A stretch of 64,000 bases of DNA from an uncultured Prevotellaceae bacterium (lineage in GTDB: Bacteria; Bacteroidota; Bacteroidia; Bacteroidales; Bacteroidaceae), in NCBI GenBank assembly GCA_902778255.1, contig CACYXD010000017.1, positions 1 to 64,000 on the forward strand, read 5' to 3'. The position numbers and the translations under genes were made by a program. This document shows, in pieces, positions 17,973-26,662 of this stretch. Within the stretch, counting starts at the first letter, position 1. Each line of letters opens with the position of its first letter. A model generated the notes under the pieces. That model did not search any database, was not told the DNA's origin, and worked only from the letters and a program-made list of their open reading frames with translations.

Positions 17973-18005
17973 CAATATGGTTTTTTATTCGCAATCAATT
18001 CATAT

Positions 18006-18959
18006 TCAGGACTCTTTAAACAAGTCTTTGATACCTCCGATACTTCCCATCAGATTGGTAGCCTCATAAGGCAGATAGACTGTCTTGGTCTTGTCGCCCT
18101 GAGCCAATTCCTCAAGCATTTGGATATACTTCTGAGCCAACAGGTAATTAGCAGGATTGGTGCTCTTTCCTACGGCCTCAGTGATAAGCTCAATTGCTTT
18201 CGCTTCGGCCTCTGCCTTGCGAATACGTGCCTGAGCTTCACCTTCTGCCGTCAAAATAGCTTCTTGCTTGGCAGCTTCAGCACGGTTGATAGTAGCCGTC
18301 TTCTCACCTTCTGATGCCAGGATTTCGGCTGCCTTCTCACCCTCTGATGTCAGGATCTGTGCACGCTTGTTACGTTCAGCCTGCATCTGCTTCTCCATCG
18401 CGTTCAGCACAGATGATGGTGGTGTGATGTCCTGCAACTCTACGCGATTCACCTTCACACCCCACTTGTCAGTAGCATCATCCAGCACGGCACGCAGCTT
18501 GGTATTGATCGTATCGCGTGAGGTCAGCGTCTCGTCAAGTTCCAGTTCACCAATGATATTACGAAGTGTGGTCTGCGTCAGTTTCTCGATAGCATTGGGC
18601 AGGTTGTTGATCTCGTAAGTAGCTTTGAATGGATCCATAATCTGGAAATAAAGCAACGCGTTGATTTCCATCTGGATATTATCCTTGGTAATCACATTCT
18701 GCTTGGGAAAATCATATACCTGTTCACGCAAGTCAATATTGTTTGAATAGACATATCGGCCATACTTGAGTACGACCACGTTTTTGGCACGGTCGATGAA
18801 AGGGATAATCAGATTGATACCTGGTTTCAAGGTTGCATGATAACGTCCCAATCGCTCAATAATCTTGGTCTCAGACTGAGGAATGATGACCAGCGCCATC
18901 TTGGCAAAAACAAATACCAGAACGATGGCTGCTGCTAAGAAATAAATTGTCAATTCCAT
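18006..18959 (-). CDS. SPFH/band-7 membrane protein (QmcA-like)
   Basis: 317 residues. An N-terminal membrane anchor (about residues 4-26, IYFLAAAIVLVFVFAKMALV) is followed by the SPFH/band-7 domain (IIPQSETKIIERLGRYHATL to about residue 190), then an Ala/Glu-rich coiled coil (about 190-265) with repeats of the kind SEGEKAAEILASEGEKTATI. Such stomatin-like proteins form large assemblies in membrane microdomains and often work with NfeD proteins, one of which is encoded 24 nt upstream. Confidence 0.92.
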   Translation of the reverse strand: MELTIYFLAAAIVLVFVFAKMALVIIPQSETKIIERLGRYHATLKPGINLIIPFIDRAKNVVVLKYGRYVYSNNIDLREQVYDFPKQNVITKDNIQMEINALLYFQIMDPFKATYEINNLPNAIEKLTQTTLRNIIGELELDETLTSRDTINTKLRAVLDDATDKWGVKVNRVELQDITPPSSVLNAMEKQMQAERNKRAQILTSEGEKAAEILASEGEKTATINRAEAAKQEAILTAEGEAQARIRKAEAEAKAIELITEAVGKSTNPANYLLAQKYIQMLEELAQGDKTKTVYLPYEATNLMGSIGGIKDLFKES

Positions 18960-18983
18960 AAGAAATAAACTCTTGTTATAAAT

Positions 18984-19430
18984 TTACACTACTTCAACTG
19001 TGATGATGATACTTTCGCGGCTTACCACTCTGACAGCAGTACCAACAGGAATAGGCTCCTTACTGTTGGAGATGGCCTTCCAGTCATCACCACCAATGGC
19101 AACACGTCCATCACCTCCTGCAGGAATGGTCTTACTCACCCTACCCGTCTGCCCTATCAGCGCATCACCGTTACTGACCCTATGGTCATCATTCTTATGC
19201 AGATAGCGCAAGGCAAAGGGGCGCACCTGAAAGATGCTTAAAGCCGTTACGACAGCAAACACTCCCAGCTGAACGTATATGTTGGAAAATGGGGCTGCAA
19301 TAGCTGCACCAACGGCTCCGATCGAGAAACAGATGACGAAGAAATCGCCAGACGACAGTTCTACGACCAGGCCTAAGACAGCTATTACTGCCCACACCGC
19401 CCACATATTATTAACGATATATTCTATCAT
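18984..19430 (-). CDS. NfeD-family membrane protein
   Basis: 148 residues with an N-terminal membrane region (about residues 8-75, three hydrophobic helices, e.g. MWAVWAVIAVLGLVVELSSG) and a C-terminal small beta-barrel (OB-fold) domain (ALIGQTGRVSKTIPAGGDGRV to the end). This is the short NfeD form that pairs with stomatin/SPFH proteins; the next gene encodes one. The ATG overlaps the phosphoglucomutase stop by 1 nt (TAATG), so translation is probably coupled. Confidence 0.88.
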   Translation of the reverse strand: MIEYIVNNMWAVWAVIAVLGLVVELSSGDFFVICFSIGAVGAAIAAPFSNIYVQLGVFAVVTALSIFQVRPFALRYLHKNDDHRVSNGDALIGQTGRVSKTIPAGGDGRVAIGGDDWKAISNSKEPIPVGTAVRVVSRESIIITVEVV

Positions 19431-21175
19431 TACAGGTTCAAATCTTTCTTCAGAGCCTCAATCTTGGCTTCAGCGGCCTTGATGCAACGCTCGTAGTCGG
19501 CAGCCTCTTTGAAACTTGGATCCTTAATCTCTGTATAGAACTTGATCTTTGGTTCAGTACCAGAAGGACGAACAGAAACCTTCGTGCCATCTTCACAGAA
19601 CCACTGCAGCACGTTAGAGGTGTCAGGCATGTTGAGTTTCTCTACGCTACCATCAGCCTTCTTGGCCTCCAAGGTCTTATAGTCTTTAACAACAACGACC
19701 TTAGAGCCACCCAGAGTCTTAGGAGGATTAGCACGGAAGTCGGTCATCATCTGCTTGATCTCGTCAGCACCTGTCTTACCAGGACGAACCACGTTGATAG
19801 TTACCTCCTTCGAGAATCCATATTCCTTGTAGATGTTCATCAGCAGATCATAGAGAGTCATACCGTTATCACGTGCCCATGCTGCAATCTCACAGATCAG
19901 GCAGATAGATGCAGGAGAGTCCTTATCGCGGACCTTATCAAATGGCAAGAATCCGAATGACTCCTCACCACCGCCAATATACTTCTTCTTACCTTCGTTC
20001 ACACGGATTTCATTGGCAATCCACTTGAAGCCAGTATAGCAGTCCATCAGCTCAACGCCATTCTTCTTGGCAATCTCGGCAATAACTTCTGTTGTTACGA
20101 TAGTCTTTACCAGGAATTCATTACCCTTGAGCTGTCCGAGCTTCTTCTTGTTGGCAATGATATACCAGCAGAACATCATGCAGGTCTGGTTACCATTCAG
20201 AATCTCCCACTCGCCCTTAGCATTGCGGCAAACGATAGCCAGACGGTCGGCATCGGGGTCAGAAGCAATCACGAGGTCGGCATTGAGTTTTGTGCCAAGC
20301 TTCATACCCAGGGTCATAGCCTCGGCATTCTCGGGGTTAGGCGAAACAACCGTGGGGAAGTTTCCATCGATTACCATCTGCTCGGGCACTACGTGGATAT
20401 TCTGGAAACCCCATGAGCGCAATGCCATTGGAATAATCACGCGACCTGTGCCGTGCATGGGAGAATAGACGATGTTAAGGTCTTTCTGGCGCAAGATAAC
20501 ATCCTGGTCAACCATTGCTTCCTTCACTGCCTGGATATAGTCCCAGTCCATCTCACCGCCAATAGGAACGATAAGGTCTTTATTGCCCTCAAACTTCACG
20601 TCCCCAATCTTCACCTTGTTCACCTCGTCAATGATACCCTTATCATGTGGGGCCAACACCTGAGCGCCATCATCCCAATAAGCCTTGTAGCCATTGTATT
20701 CGCGAGGGTTGTGAGAAGCGGTGACATTGACACCTGCCTGACACTTGAGCTGACGGATAGCGAATGAAATCTCTGGTGTAGGACGCAGACTCTCAAAGAG
20801 ATAAACCTTGATACCGTTAGCCGAGAAGATGTCGGCAACAGTCTCAGCAAACATACGTCCATTATTACGGCAGTCATGACCAACCACTACAGCGGGCTGC
20901 ATGTTAGGGAATGCCTTATTGATATAATTGGCAAAACCCTGAGTGGCCATACCTACAATATATTTGTTCATGCGATTGGTGCCTGCACCCATGATGCCAC
21001 GCAGACCGCCCGTACCGAACTCAAGGTTCTGATAGAAAGCATCAATCAGGGCAGACTTATCTTCAGCATCCAGCATTGACTGAACATCCTTACGCGTCTC
21101 CTCATCAAAAGCAGGAGAAAGCCATTCTTTTGCCCGTGCAGTGCACTCGGCAATCAACTGAGCATTGTTTTCCAT
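19430..21175 (-). CDS. Phosphoglucomutase / phosphomannomutase family (phospho-sugar mutase)
   Basis: 581 residues from the ATG at 21175 (MENNAQLIAEC). The frame extends to 21217, but that lies within the -7 box and before the predicted transcription start. The phosphoserine loop VTASHNPREYNGYK, the metal-binding DPDADRLAI loop, the sugar-binding GGEESFG motif and the C-terminal phosphate-binding RPSGTEPKIKFY are all present, in the order of the alpha-D-phosphohexomutase superfamily. Length and the FGTGGLRG motif fit the larger PGM2-like group. It interconverts hexose-1- and hexose-6-phosphates, with possible pentose-phosphate activity. Confidence 0.92.
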   Translation of the reverse strand: MENNAQLIAECTARAKEWLSPAFDEETRKDVQSMLDAEDKSALIDAFYQNLEFGTGGLRGIMGAGTNRMNKYIVGMATQGFANYINKAFPNMQPAVVVGHDCRNNGRMFAETVADIFSANGIKVYLFESLRPTPEISFAIRQLKCQAGVNVTASHNPREYNGYKAYWDDGAQVLAPHDKGIIDEVNKVKIGDVKFEGNKDLIVPIGGEMDWDYIQAVKEAMVDQDVILRQKDLNIVYSPMHGTGRVIIPMALRSWGFQNIHVVPEQMVIDGNFPTVVSPNPENAEAMTLGMKLGTKLNADLVIASDPDADRLAIVCRNAKGEWEILNGNQTCMMFCWYIIANKKKLGQLKGNEFLVKTIVTTEVIAEIAKKNGVELMDCYTGFKWIANEIRVNEGKKKYIGGGEESFGFLPFDKVRDKDSPASICLICEIAAWARDNGMTLYDLLMNIYKEYGFSKEVTINVVRPGKTGADEIKQMMTDFRANPPKTLGGSKVVVVKDYKTLEAKKADGSVEKLNMPDTSNVLQWFCEDGTKVSVRPSGTEPKIKFYTEIKDPSFKEAADYERCIKAAEAKIEALKKDLNL

Positions 21176-21214
21176 TTGTTTTATGTTTAAGTTATTAATA
21201 ATACATCTGAGGGG

Positions 21215-21222
21215 CAAAGTTA
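21215..21222 (-). promoter_or_regulatory. Predicted -7 box of the phospho-sugar mutase operon
   Basis: Reverse strand reads TAACTTTG followed by CCCC, with a start near 21208 and a leader of about 33 nt. It drives the mutase, nfeD and SPFH genes. Confidence 0.6.
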
Positions 21223-21265
21223 ATAAACTTTTCCCATATAACCAAACAAAACGACAAAAAGATTA

Positions 21266-21949
21266 TTATTTATCCAGCGGTTTTACGTAGCGCATATTAT
21301 TCAGTATCCAGCGCTGACGTTTTTTCATGTAACGACTGGGGTTCTTACTGCTAAAACGACGGGGATTAGGCAGGGTTGCTGCAATGAGCGCACATTGCTT
21401 GGCTGTCAGATCTTTAGCATCACATCCGAAATGCTCACGTGCTACAGCCTGAACGCCATAGATGCCAGGACCTGTCTCTATGGAGTTAAGATATACCTCC
21501 ATGATACGTTCCTTTGACCAGAATACCTCTATTAATATGGTAAAATAAGCCTCCAGTCCTTTGCGTACCCATGAACGGCCTGGCCATAGGAACACGTTCT
21601 TTGCGGTCTGCTGTGAGATGGTAGAAGCCCCCAGCCTATTCTTTTCAGGATGTTCACGGTTACGCTTGGCCGCATACTGGATAGCGGCAAAGTCAAAGCC
21701 CCAATGCTCCTGAAAATTAGCATCCTCGCTCCCCATCACAGCCAGAGGCATTGAAGGCGACATCTCGTCGAGTGACACCCATGTATGGCTAATCTTTGGC
21801 TCGTCCAATTGGAAGAGACGGATAAACATCAAGGGGGTGTAATAGACGGGAAAAAACTTCAGCACTACCACAGAAAGGATGGTAGTGCCGAAGAATATTG
21901 CTAATGCCCATTGGGCAATTTTGCGTAATTTGGTAAGCAGTTGCTTCAT
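21266..21949 (-). CDS. mtgA: Monofunctional biosynthetic peptidoglycan glycosyltransferase
   Basis: 227 residues from the ATG at 21949 (one codon upstream is only a TTG). An N-terminal membrane anchor (about 12-35, IAQWALAIFFGTTILSVVVL) is followed by a GT51 domain. Motifs include the catalytic-glutamate motif SEDANFQEHWGFD, LGASTISQQTAKNVFLWPGRSWVRK and YLNSIETGPGIYGVQAVAREHFG. It polymerises lipid II into glycan strands at the inner membrane and has no transpeptidase domain. The gene is 4 nt downstream of the OmpA lipoprotein gene. Confidence 0.94.
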   Translation of the reverse strand: MKQLLTKLRKIAQWALAIFFGTTILSVVVLKFFPVYYTPLMFIRLFQLDEPKISHTWVSLDEMSPSMPLAVMGSEDANFQEHWGFDFAAIQYAAKRNREHPEKNRLGASTISQQTAKNVFLWPGRSWVRKGLEAYFTILIEVFWSKERIMEVYLNSIETGPGIYGVQAVAREHFGCDAKDLTAKQCALIAATLPNPRRFSSKNPSRYMKKRQRWILNNMRYVKPLDK

Positions 21950-21953
21950 CAAT

Positions 21954-22628
21954 TTACTTCAGTGTGCCGTTCTCAGCAGCCTGAATCATAGCCTGAGAAG
22001 CATACATGTAAATCTCTACGCGACGGTTCTGCTGGCGGCCAGCAGCGGTGCTGTTATCAGCAACGGGGTTGGTAGAGCCCTGACCATCAACGGTGCGGAT
22101 CTGGCTAGCGCTAACGCCCTTACCCAGCAGATAGGTGTTCACAGCCTTTGCACGGTTTACTGACAGAGGGTTGTTGATAGCGTCAGAACCGGTATTGTCG
22201 GTATGACCATAGATGGCGATGTCGCAGTCAGCATTGTTCTTCAGCAGCGTAGCGCACTGGTCCAGGGCAGCCTTTGAATTAGCATTCAGAGTGGCCTTGT
22301 TTGTAGCGAACAGGATACCTGAGTCGAAGGTCAGCTTCACAGCCTGCAGACCGTTAGCATCGGTTACGGTCTCTACCTGAGCGTTCTTCACAGCCTCGGC
22401 CTCGGCCTTAACCTTATCCATGTGCTTACCGATCAGGGCACCAGTACCAGCACCTACAGCAGTACCGATAGCGGCACCAACAGCGGTATTACCAGCAACC
22501 TTACCTACGATTGCGCCCAGAACAGCGCCACCAGCTGCACCAATAGCGGTACCTTTACCCATGTTGCTGCAACCTGCCATCACGATTCCAGCGCAAAGAG
22601 CCAGAATCAAAGTCTTCATTGATTTCAT
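21954..22628 (-). CDS. OmpA-family lipoprotein with glycine-zipper region
   Basis: 224 residues. A lipoprotein signal (MAGC, Cys19 by the first start; a second Met three codons on is possible) is followed by a glycine-zipper stretch (about 24-70, repeats such as GAAGGAVLGAIVGKVAG) likely to associate with the membrane. A C-terminal OmpA domain (about 95-210) has the peptidoglycan-binding motif IYGHTDNTGSDAINNPLSVNRA and RRVEIYMY. It probably links the outer membrane to peptidoglycan, like YiaD/Pal-type proteins, and is co-transcribed with mtgA. Confidence 0.9.
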   Translation of the reverse strand: MKSMKTLILALCAGIVMAGCSNMGKGTAIGAAGGAVLGAIVGKVAGNTAVGAAIGTAVGAGTGALIGKHMDKVKAEAEAVKNAQVETVTDANGLQAVKLTFDSGILFATNKATLNANSKAALDQCATLLKNNADCDIAIYGHTDNTGSDAINNPLSVNRAKAVNTYLLGKGVSASQIRTVDGQGSTNPVADNSTAAGRQQNRRVEIYMYASQAMIQAAENGTLK

Positions 22629-22683
22629 AATAGTAATACTTTTTTTATTAATTAAAAATGTTAAACTAATTCGTTTTCGGATG

Positions 22684-22691
22684 CAAAGATA
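22684..22691 (-). promoter_or_regulatory. Predicted -7 box of the OmpA lipoprotein-mtgA promoter
   Basis: Reverse strand reads TATCTTTG followed by CATCC, with a start near 22677 and a leader of about 50 nt. Divergent from proS. Confidence 0.6.
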
Positions 22692-22735
22692 GAAAAAAAA
22701 TCTCTATTCACAATCCTCATTTCTCAATTATTTTG

Positions 22736-22743
22736 TACCTTTG
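22736..22743 (+). promoter_or_regulatory. Predicted -7 box of the proS promoter
   Basis: TACCTTTG followed by CACC matches TAnnTTTG, with a start near 22750 and a 24-nt leader. Confidence 0.65.
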
Positions 22744-22773
22744 CACCAAAATTTTAAAATTATTGCATAAATC

Positions 22774-24255
22774 ATGGCAAAAGAATTAAAAGAATTAACA
22801 AAAAGAGCGGATAATTACAGCCAGTGGTTCAACGACCTCGTGGTTAAGGCTGACCTTGCAGAGCAGTCGGCCGTACGCGGATGCATGGTCATCAAACCTT
22901 ATGGCTATGCTATTTGGGAAAAGATGCAGCACGAGCTGGATCGTATGTTTAAGGAGACTGGCGCTCAGAACGCATATTTTCCCTTGCTGATACCAAAATC
23001 TTTCCTGTCGAAAGAGGCTGAACACGTTGAAGGTTTCGCAAAGGAGTGTGCCGTAGTGACCCACTACCGTCTGCGTGCCAAGGATGACAAGAGCGGCGTT
23101 GAGGTTGACCCTTCTGCAAAACTGGAAGAGGAGCTCATCATCCGTCCTACATCAGAGACCATTATCTGGAATACTTATAAAAACTGGATTCAGTCTTGGC
23201 GCGATCTGCCCTTGATGTGCAACCAGTGGTGTAACGTGATGCGCTGGGAGATGCGTACGCGCCCCTTCCTCCGTACCTCTGAGTTCCTGTGGCAGGAAGG
23301 TCATACGGCTCATGCTACCCGCGAGGAGGCCGAAGAGGAAGCACAGAAGATGCTGAAGGTCTATGCCAAGTTTGCTGAGGAATGGATGGCAGTACCTGTA
23401 GTACAGGGTGTGAAGAGCGAGACCGAGCGTTTCGCAGGTGCTCTGGACACCTATACCATCGAAGCTATGATGCAGGACGGTAAAGCGCTGCAGAGCGGTA
23501 CCTCACACTTCCTGGGTCAGAACTTCGCCAAGGCTTTCGATGTCACCTATCTTAATAAGGAGAACAAGCCTGAGTATGTTTGGGCTACCTCATGGGGTGT
23601 TTCTACCCGCTTGATTGGCGCCCTGATTATGACTCACTCTGACGACAACGGTCTGGTATTGCCTCCACGTCTGGCTCCTATCCAGGTTGTCATCATACCT
23701 ATTGCCACCAAGCCCGAGCAGATGGAACTGGTGAACAAGGAGGTAATGCCTATCATCGAGGAGTTGCGCAAGAAGGGCATCAGCGTGAAGTTCGACGATG
23801 CCGACAACAAGCGTCCTGGCTTCAAGTTCGCTGACTACGAGCTGAAGGGTGTTCCCGTACGTCTGGTACTGGGTGCTCGCGACCTGGAGAACGGCACTAT
23901 CGAGGTGATGCGCCGCGACACCTTAGAGAAGGAGACTCGCTCTATCGAGGGTATCGCTCAGTATGTAGAGCAGTTGCTCGAGGATATCCAGAAAAACATC
24001 TTCGAGAAGGCCAAGAGCTATCGCGATGCTCATATCTACGAGTGCGACAACTACGAAGAGTTCAAGGAGCGCATCAAGGACGGCGGCTTCTTCCTCTGCC
24101 ACTGGGACGGTACTGCCGAGACCGAGGCTAAGATCAAGGAAGATACTCAGGCAACAATCCGTTGCGTGCCTTTCGGCGTAGAACAGACATCTGGTGTTGA
24201 CATGGTGAGCGGTAAGCCTTCAAAAGCACGCGTCATCATTGCCCGCAGCTATTAA
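22774..24255 (+). CDS. proS: Prolyl-tRNA synthetase, short (eukaryote/archaea-like) type
   Basis: 493 residues; charges tRNA-Pro with proline. Class II motifs are visible: motif 2 region [26 protein letters not shown] and motif 3 region [29 protein letters not shown]. An anticodon-binding domain follows, and a C-terminal domain ends in a tyrosine (ARVIIARSY), as is typical of the ProS type without the bacterial editing insertion. This type is common in Bacteroidetes. Single gene with promoter and terminator. Confidence 0.97.
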   Translation: MAKELKELTKRADNYSQWFNDLVVKADLAEQSAVRGCMVIKPYGYAIWEKMQHELDRMFKETGAQNAYFPLLIPKSFLSKEAEHVEGFAKECAVVTHYRLRAKDDKSGVEVDPSAKLEEELIIRPTSETIIWNTYKNWIQSWRDLPLMCNQWCNVMRWEMRTRPFLRTSEFLWQEGHTAHATREEAEEEAQKMLKVYAKFAEEWMAVPVVQGVKSETERFAGALDTYTIEAMMQDGKALQSGTSHFLGQNFAKAFDVTYLNKENKPEYVWATSWGVSTRLIGALIMTHSDDNGLVLPPRLAPIQVVIIPIATKPEQMELVNKEVMPIIEELRKKGISVKFDDADNKRPGFKFADYELKGVPVRLVLGARDLENGTIEVMRRDTLEKETRSIEGIAQYVEQLLEDIQKNIFEKAKSYRDAHIYECDNYEEFKERIKDGGFFLCHWDGTAETEAKIKEDTQATIRCVPFGVEQTSGVDMVSGKPSKARVIIARSY

Positions 24256-24280
24256 CAACACGATAAAAACAAAAAGAAAA

Positions 24281-24306
24281 GGGAACCTTCGCAGGCTCCC
24301 TTTTTT
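24281..24306 (+). terminator. Terminator of proS
   Basis: An 8-bp stem with one mismatch (24281-24288 with 24293-24300, loop TCGC) is followed by T6. It lies 25 nt after the proS stop. Confidence 0.8.
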
Positions 24307-24308
24307 GT

Positions 24309-24334
24309 GCAATTAAAAAAGCTAATTGCTTTTT
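24309..24334 (+). terminator. Second hairpin with T run after proS (works on both strands)
   Basis: GCAATTA at 24309-24315 pairs with TAATTGC at 24323-24329, followed by T5 on the forward strand. On the reverse strand the overlapping AAAAAGC/GCTTTTT stem (24316-24334) also ends in T6, so it may close the putative small RNA instead. Confidence 0.4.
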
Positions 24335-24406
24335 GAAGAAGATTGCTCAGTCTCTCGACAATCAATCTTCTGTAATTAACCTTAATAATCTAATACCATG
24401 AAAAAC
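24311..24406 (-). ncRNA. Putative small RNA, about 95 nt
   Basis: On the reverse strand a TATATTTG -7 box (24413-24420) is followed by a 9-bp stem-loop (AGAAGATTG/CAATCTTCT, 24337-24345 with 24363-24371) and then an A-rich/T-rich hairpin ending in T6. No ORF is present. The order promoter, hairpin, terminator in a gene-free gap suggests a small RNA, but conservation and expression are unknown and the AT-rich context raises the chance of coincidence. Confidence 0.3.
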
Positions 24407-24412
24407 ACGTTG

Positions 24413-24420
24413 CAAATATA
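24413..24420 (-). promoter_or_regulatory. Possible -7 box for the putative small RNA
   Basis: Reverse strand reads TATATTTG followed by CAACG. No protein-coding gene lies downstream on that strand before the end of proS. Confidence 0.35.
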
Positions 24421-24514
24421 GGCATTTTTCTTATTCCGCACACTTTTTTTGCAAAATAAATGCCAAAAATTAATGTTTATTAAGTTTTTGCTTTGCTTTT
24501 CGCTTGTTTTTTCG

Positions 24515-24522
24515 TACCTTTG
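24515..24522 (+). promoter_or_regulatory. Predicted -7 box of the LuxR-type regulator promoter
   Basis: TACCTTTG followed by CACAG ends 8 nt before the ATG at 24531, so the leader is only a few nucleotides. It rules out the upstream in-frame start at 24504. Confidence 0.6.
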
Positions 24523-24530
24523 CACAGCGT

Positions 24531-25127
24531 ATGAACTACAATCGTCCCAAAATAGCCATCATTGACCCCAACACGCTTTCCAACATCGGGTTAAAGCAAC
24601 TCATACAAAGCGTGATGCCCATAGCAGTTATCGACTGCTTTGGCAGTATGACCGAATTCATGGCCAATCATCCTGAGAGCTATATGCACTATTTCGTGGC
24701 CATGAACATCGTCCTTGAAAACAGGGCCTTCTTTGCCGAGCATCCACGCCAGACCATTGTGCTCACCCTCTCGCTCAACGACAGTAGTAGGCTCGGCAAC
24801 TTCCATTCCCTCTGCATCAACGTGCCTGAGCAAGAACTGATTCGCTCGCTTCTAATGCTCAATCGCATGGGCCACGACAAAGGGCGAAACATGCCTCCCA
24901 TGCCGCCGGTCCTTTCCCAGAAAGTGCTCAGTAATCGCGAGATCGAGGTGATGTCGCTCATCGTCCAAGGCTATATCAACAAAGAGATTGCCGACAAGCT
25001 GAACATTGGTCTTGCCACTGTGATCACCCATCGTAAGAATATCATGGAGAAACTGGGTATCAAGAGCGTATCAGCCCTTACCATTTATGCCGTCACCCAC
25101 GGCTATGTTGACATCAACAAGATTTAG
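24531..25127 (+). CDS. LuxR-type transcription regulator with phosphate-blind receiver-like domain
   Basis: 198 residues. Residues 6-120 resemble a receiver domain (KIAIIDPNTLSNIGLKQLI), but where the phosphorylated Asp should follow beta strand 3 the sequence is YFVAMNIV, with no acidic residue. Residues 131-190 are a clear LuxR/FixJ helix-turn-helix: LSNREIEVMSLIVQGYINKE, then ITHRKNIMEKLGI. It is therefore probably a DNA-binding regulator controlled by something other than phosphorylation. The start is set by the promoter. The 3' end overlaps the convergent phosphatase gene by 14 nt. Confidence 0.85.
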   Translation: MNYNRPKIAIIDPNTLSNIGLKQLIQSVMPIAVIDCFGSMTEFMANHPESYMHYFVAMNIVLENRAFFAEHPRQTIVLTLSLNDSSRLGNFHSLCINVPEQELIRSLLMLNRMGHDKGRNMPPMPPVLSQKVLSNREIEVMSLIVQGYINKEIADKLNIGLATVITHRKNIMEKLGIKSVSALTIYAVTHGYVDINKI

Positions 25128-25929
25128 CCTCCATCACAACCTCCAGCAAGTCCTGCTGGATGATGCCGTTGGTAGACACCACGCTGTTGCCCTCCGTGAA
25201 ATCCTCAGAACCATCGTAATTGGTGACCTTTCCGCCTGCCTCTTTCACGATTAGCGCACCGGCCATAAAGTCCCATTGTCCGATGTATTGCTCAGCATAG
25301 CCGTCGTAGCGACCCGAGGCCACATTGCATAGCGCCATAGCAGCAGATCCGCACATACGCACACTTCCTACATTACCATATAGTTTGTTTATAAGTCTCA
25401 TAATAACAGACTTATACGCATCACTATTATAGGGTAACTGCAAGCATAGTAGAGCATCATTGATTGTATTTCCGCTTACCTGCAACCTGAGTCTGCCGTT
25501 GGTTGTATCGCAATAAGCACCACCTTCTTTCCATGCATAGTAGCACTCATCGTGACACACCTCATAGACCACACCAACCAGTATCTCTTTTCCTTGAAGC
25601 AAAGCGATGCTCACAGCATATGGTGCATACTGATGGATGAAGTTCGTAGTGCCGTCGAGCGGATCAACAACCCACGTTAGCTCACCTCGGCCATCCTTCG
25701 TTGTACCCTCTTCGGTAATGAAGCCTGCCTGGGGCAACAACTGGCGGAGGCCATTCACAATCTGTTCTTCCGATCCTTTGTCCACATACGACACGTAGTC
25801 ATGGGCGTGTTTCCGTTCCACTCTCTCTAATGAGAACTTCTTCCGTTCGTCCCTGATATAGGCACCAGCCTTTCTTGCAATCTCGCAGACGCCAAGTGCC
25901 AATTTCTCTAATTCCAAGCTTTGATTCAT
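25114..25929 (-). CDS. Inositol monophosphatase family protein
   Basis: 271 residues; a Mg-dependent, Li-sensitive type of sugar phosphatase. Visible motifs are FITEEGT (metal-binding Glu), WVVDPLDGTTNFIH (metal-binding aspartates) and GQWDFMAGALIVKEAGG (second metal/substrate motif), in the normal order. Similar to SuhB-type enzymes, but the substrate (inositol phosphate, a nucleotide such as PAP, or another sugar phosphate) is not decided by these motifs. It has its own promoter and is divergent from the flavoprotein gene. Confidence 0.92.
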   Translation of the reverse strand: MNQSLELEKLALGVCEIARKAGAYIRDERKKFSLERVERKHAHDYVSYVDKGSEEQIVNGLRQLLPQAGFITEEGTTKDGRGELTWVVDPLDGTTNFIHQYAPYAVSIALLQGKEILVGVVYEVCHDECYYAWKEGGAYCDTTNGRLRLQVSGNTINDALLCLQLPYNSDAYKSVIMRLINKLYGNVGSVRMCGSAAMALCNVASGRYDGYAEQYIGQWDFMAGALIVKEAGGKVTNYDGSEDFTEGNSVVSTNGIIQQDLLEVVMEAKSC

Positions 25930-25957
25930 GAGTGCAAAATCTTATTAAAATCATTGG

Positions 25958-25965
25958 CAAAATTA
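25958..25965 (-). promoter_or_regulatory. Predicted -7 box of the inositol-phosphatase family gene
   Basis: Reverse strand reads TAATTTTG followed by CCAAT, about 28 nt before the ATG. Confidence 0.5.
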
Positions 25966-25987
25966 CGCAAAAATGGTGAGATTTCAC

Positions 25988-25995
25988 TATATTTG
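25988..25995 (+). promoter_or_regulatory. Predicted -7 box of the flavoprotein gene
   Basis: TATATTTG followed by CACTC, with a start near 26002 and a leader of about 26 nt. It lies 22 bp from the divergent -7 box, so the two promoters overlap. Confidence 0.6.
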
Positions 25996-26027
25996 CACTC
26001 ACAATTAACAAATGTTGGTATTGAGAT

Positions 26028-26648
26028 ATGGCAAAGGTACTTTTGATTAACGGTAGCCCAAGGGAACATGGTAATACGTTTACGGCTCTTAGCGAGGTGG
26101 CAAAGACCCTGAACGAAGAGGGAGTTGAGACTGAGATTATCAGCATCGGCAAGCAGGCCGTTCAAGGCTGTATTGCCTGTGGTATGTGTGGACGAGAGGG
26201 CAAGTGTACGTTCCGCGACGACCTCTATTTCCGAGTGATGCGTGCAGTAAAGGACGGCATCGACGGTCTTATTGTTGGCTCCCCCGTCTATTACGGAGGC
26301 CCTAATGGTTCGCTATGTGCCTTGCTCGACCGTGTGTTTTACTCTCTTGGCAACGACCTGCGCTTCAAGCCGGGTGCCAGCGTGGTGGTATGTCGCAGAG
26401 GTGGAGCATCGGCAGCCTTTGACCGTCTGAACAAATATTTTACTATTCTGAATATGCCTATTGTCAGTTCGCAATATTGGAACATGGTGTATGGCCAGAC
26501 TCCTGGACAGGCTGCACAGGATGAAGAGGGAATGCAGACTATGCGGACACTTGGCCGTAACATGGCTTGGATGATTCGCAAATTGAACGTCAACGAGGAT
26601 GGTCATCCTGAATTGGAGAGTCCGTTGAGAACAAATTTTATTAGATAA
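26028..26648 (+). CDS. Iron-sulfur flavoprotein / NADPH-dependent FMN reductase family
   Basis: 206 residues. The N-terminus has the flavodoxin-like FMN phosphate loop (LLINGSPREHGNT), and residues 47-59 carry a compact cysteine motif (CIACGMCGREGKC, spacing C-x2-C-x2-C-x5-C) like that binding a [4Fe-4S] cluster in archaeal iron-sulfur flavoproteins. GSPVYYGGPNGSL is the second flavin loop. It probably transfers electrons in the cytoplasm; the partner is unknown. It is a single gene followed directly by a non-coding repeat patch. Confidence 0.88.
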   Translation: MAKVLLINGSPREHGNTFTALSEVAKTLNEEGVETEIISIGKQAVQGCIACGMCGREGKCTFRDDLYFRVMRAVKDGIDGLIVGSPVYYGGPNGSLCALLDRVFYSLGNDLRFKPGASVVVCRRGGASAAFDRLNKYFTILNMPIVSSQYWNMVYGQTPGQAAQDEEGMQTMRTLGRNMAWMIRKLNVNEDGHPELESPLRTNFIR

Positions 26649-26662
26649 TGCAGATGACAATG

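Noticed and set aside
24398-24421. Seven-codon forward ORF (MKNTLQI) as a leader peptide
   Set aside because: It has no start-site context and no attenuator follows it; it overlaps the reverse -7 box by chance.
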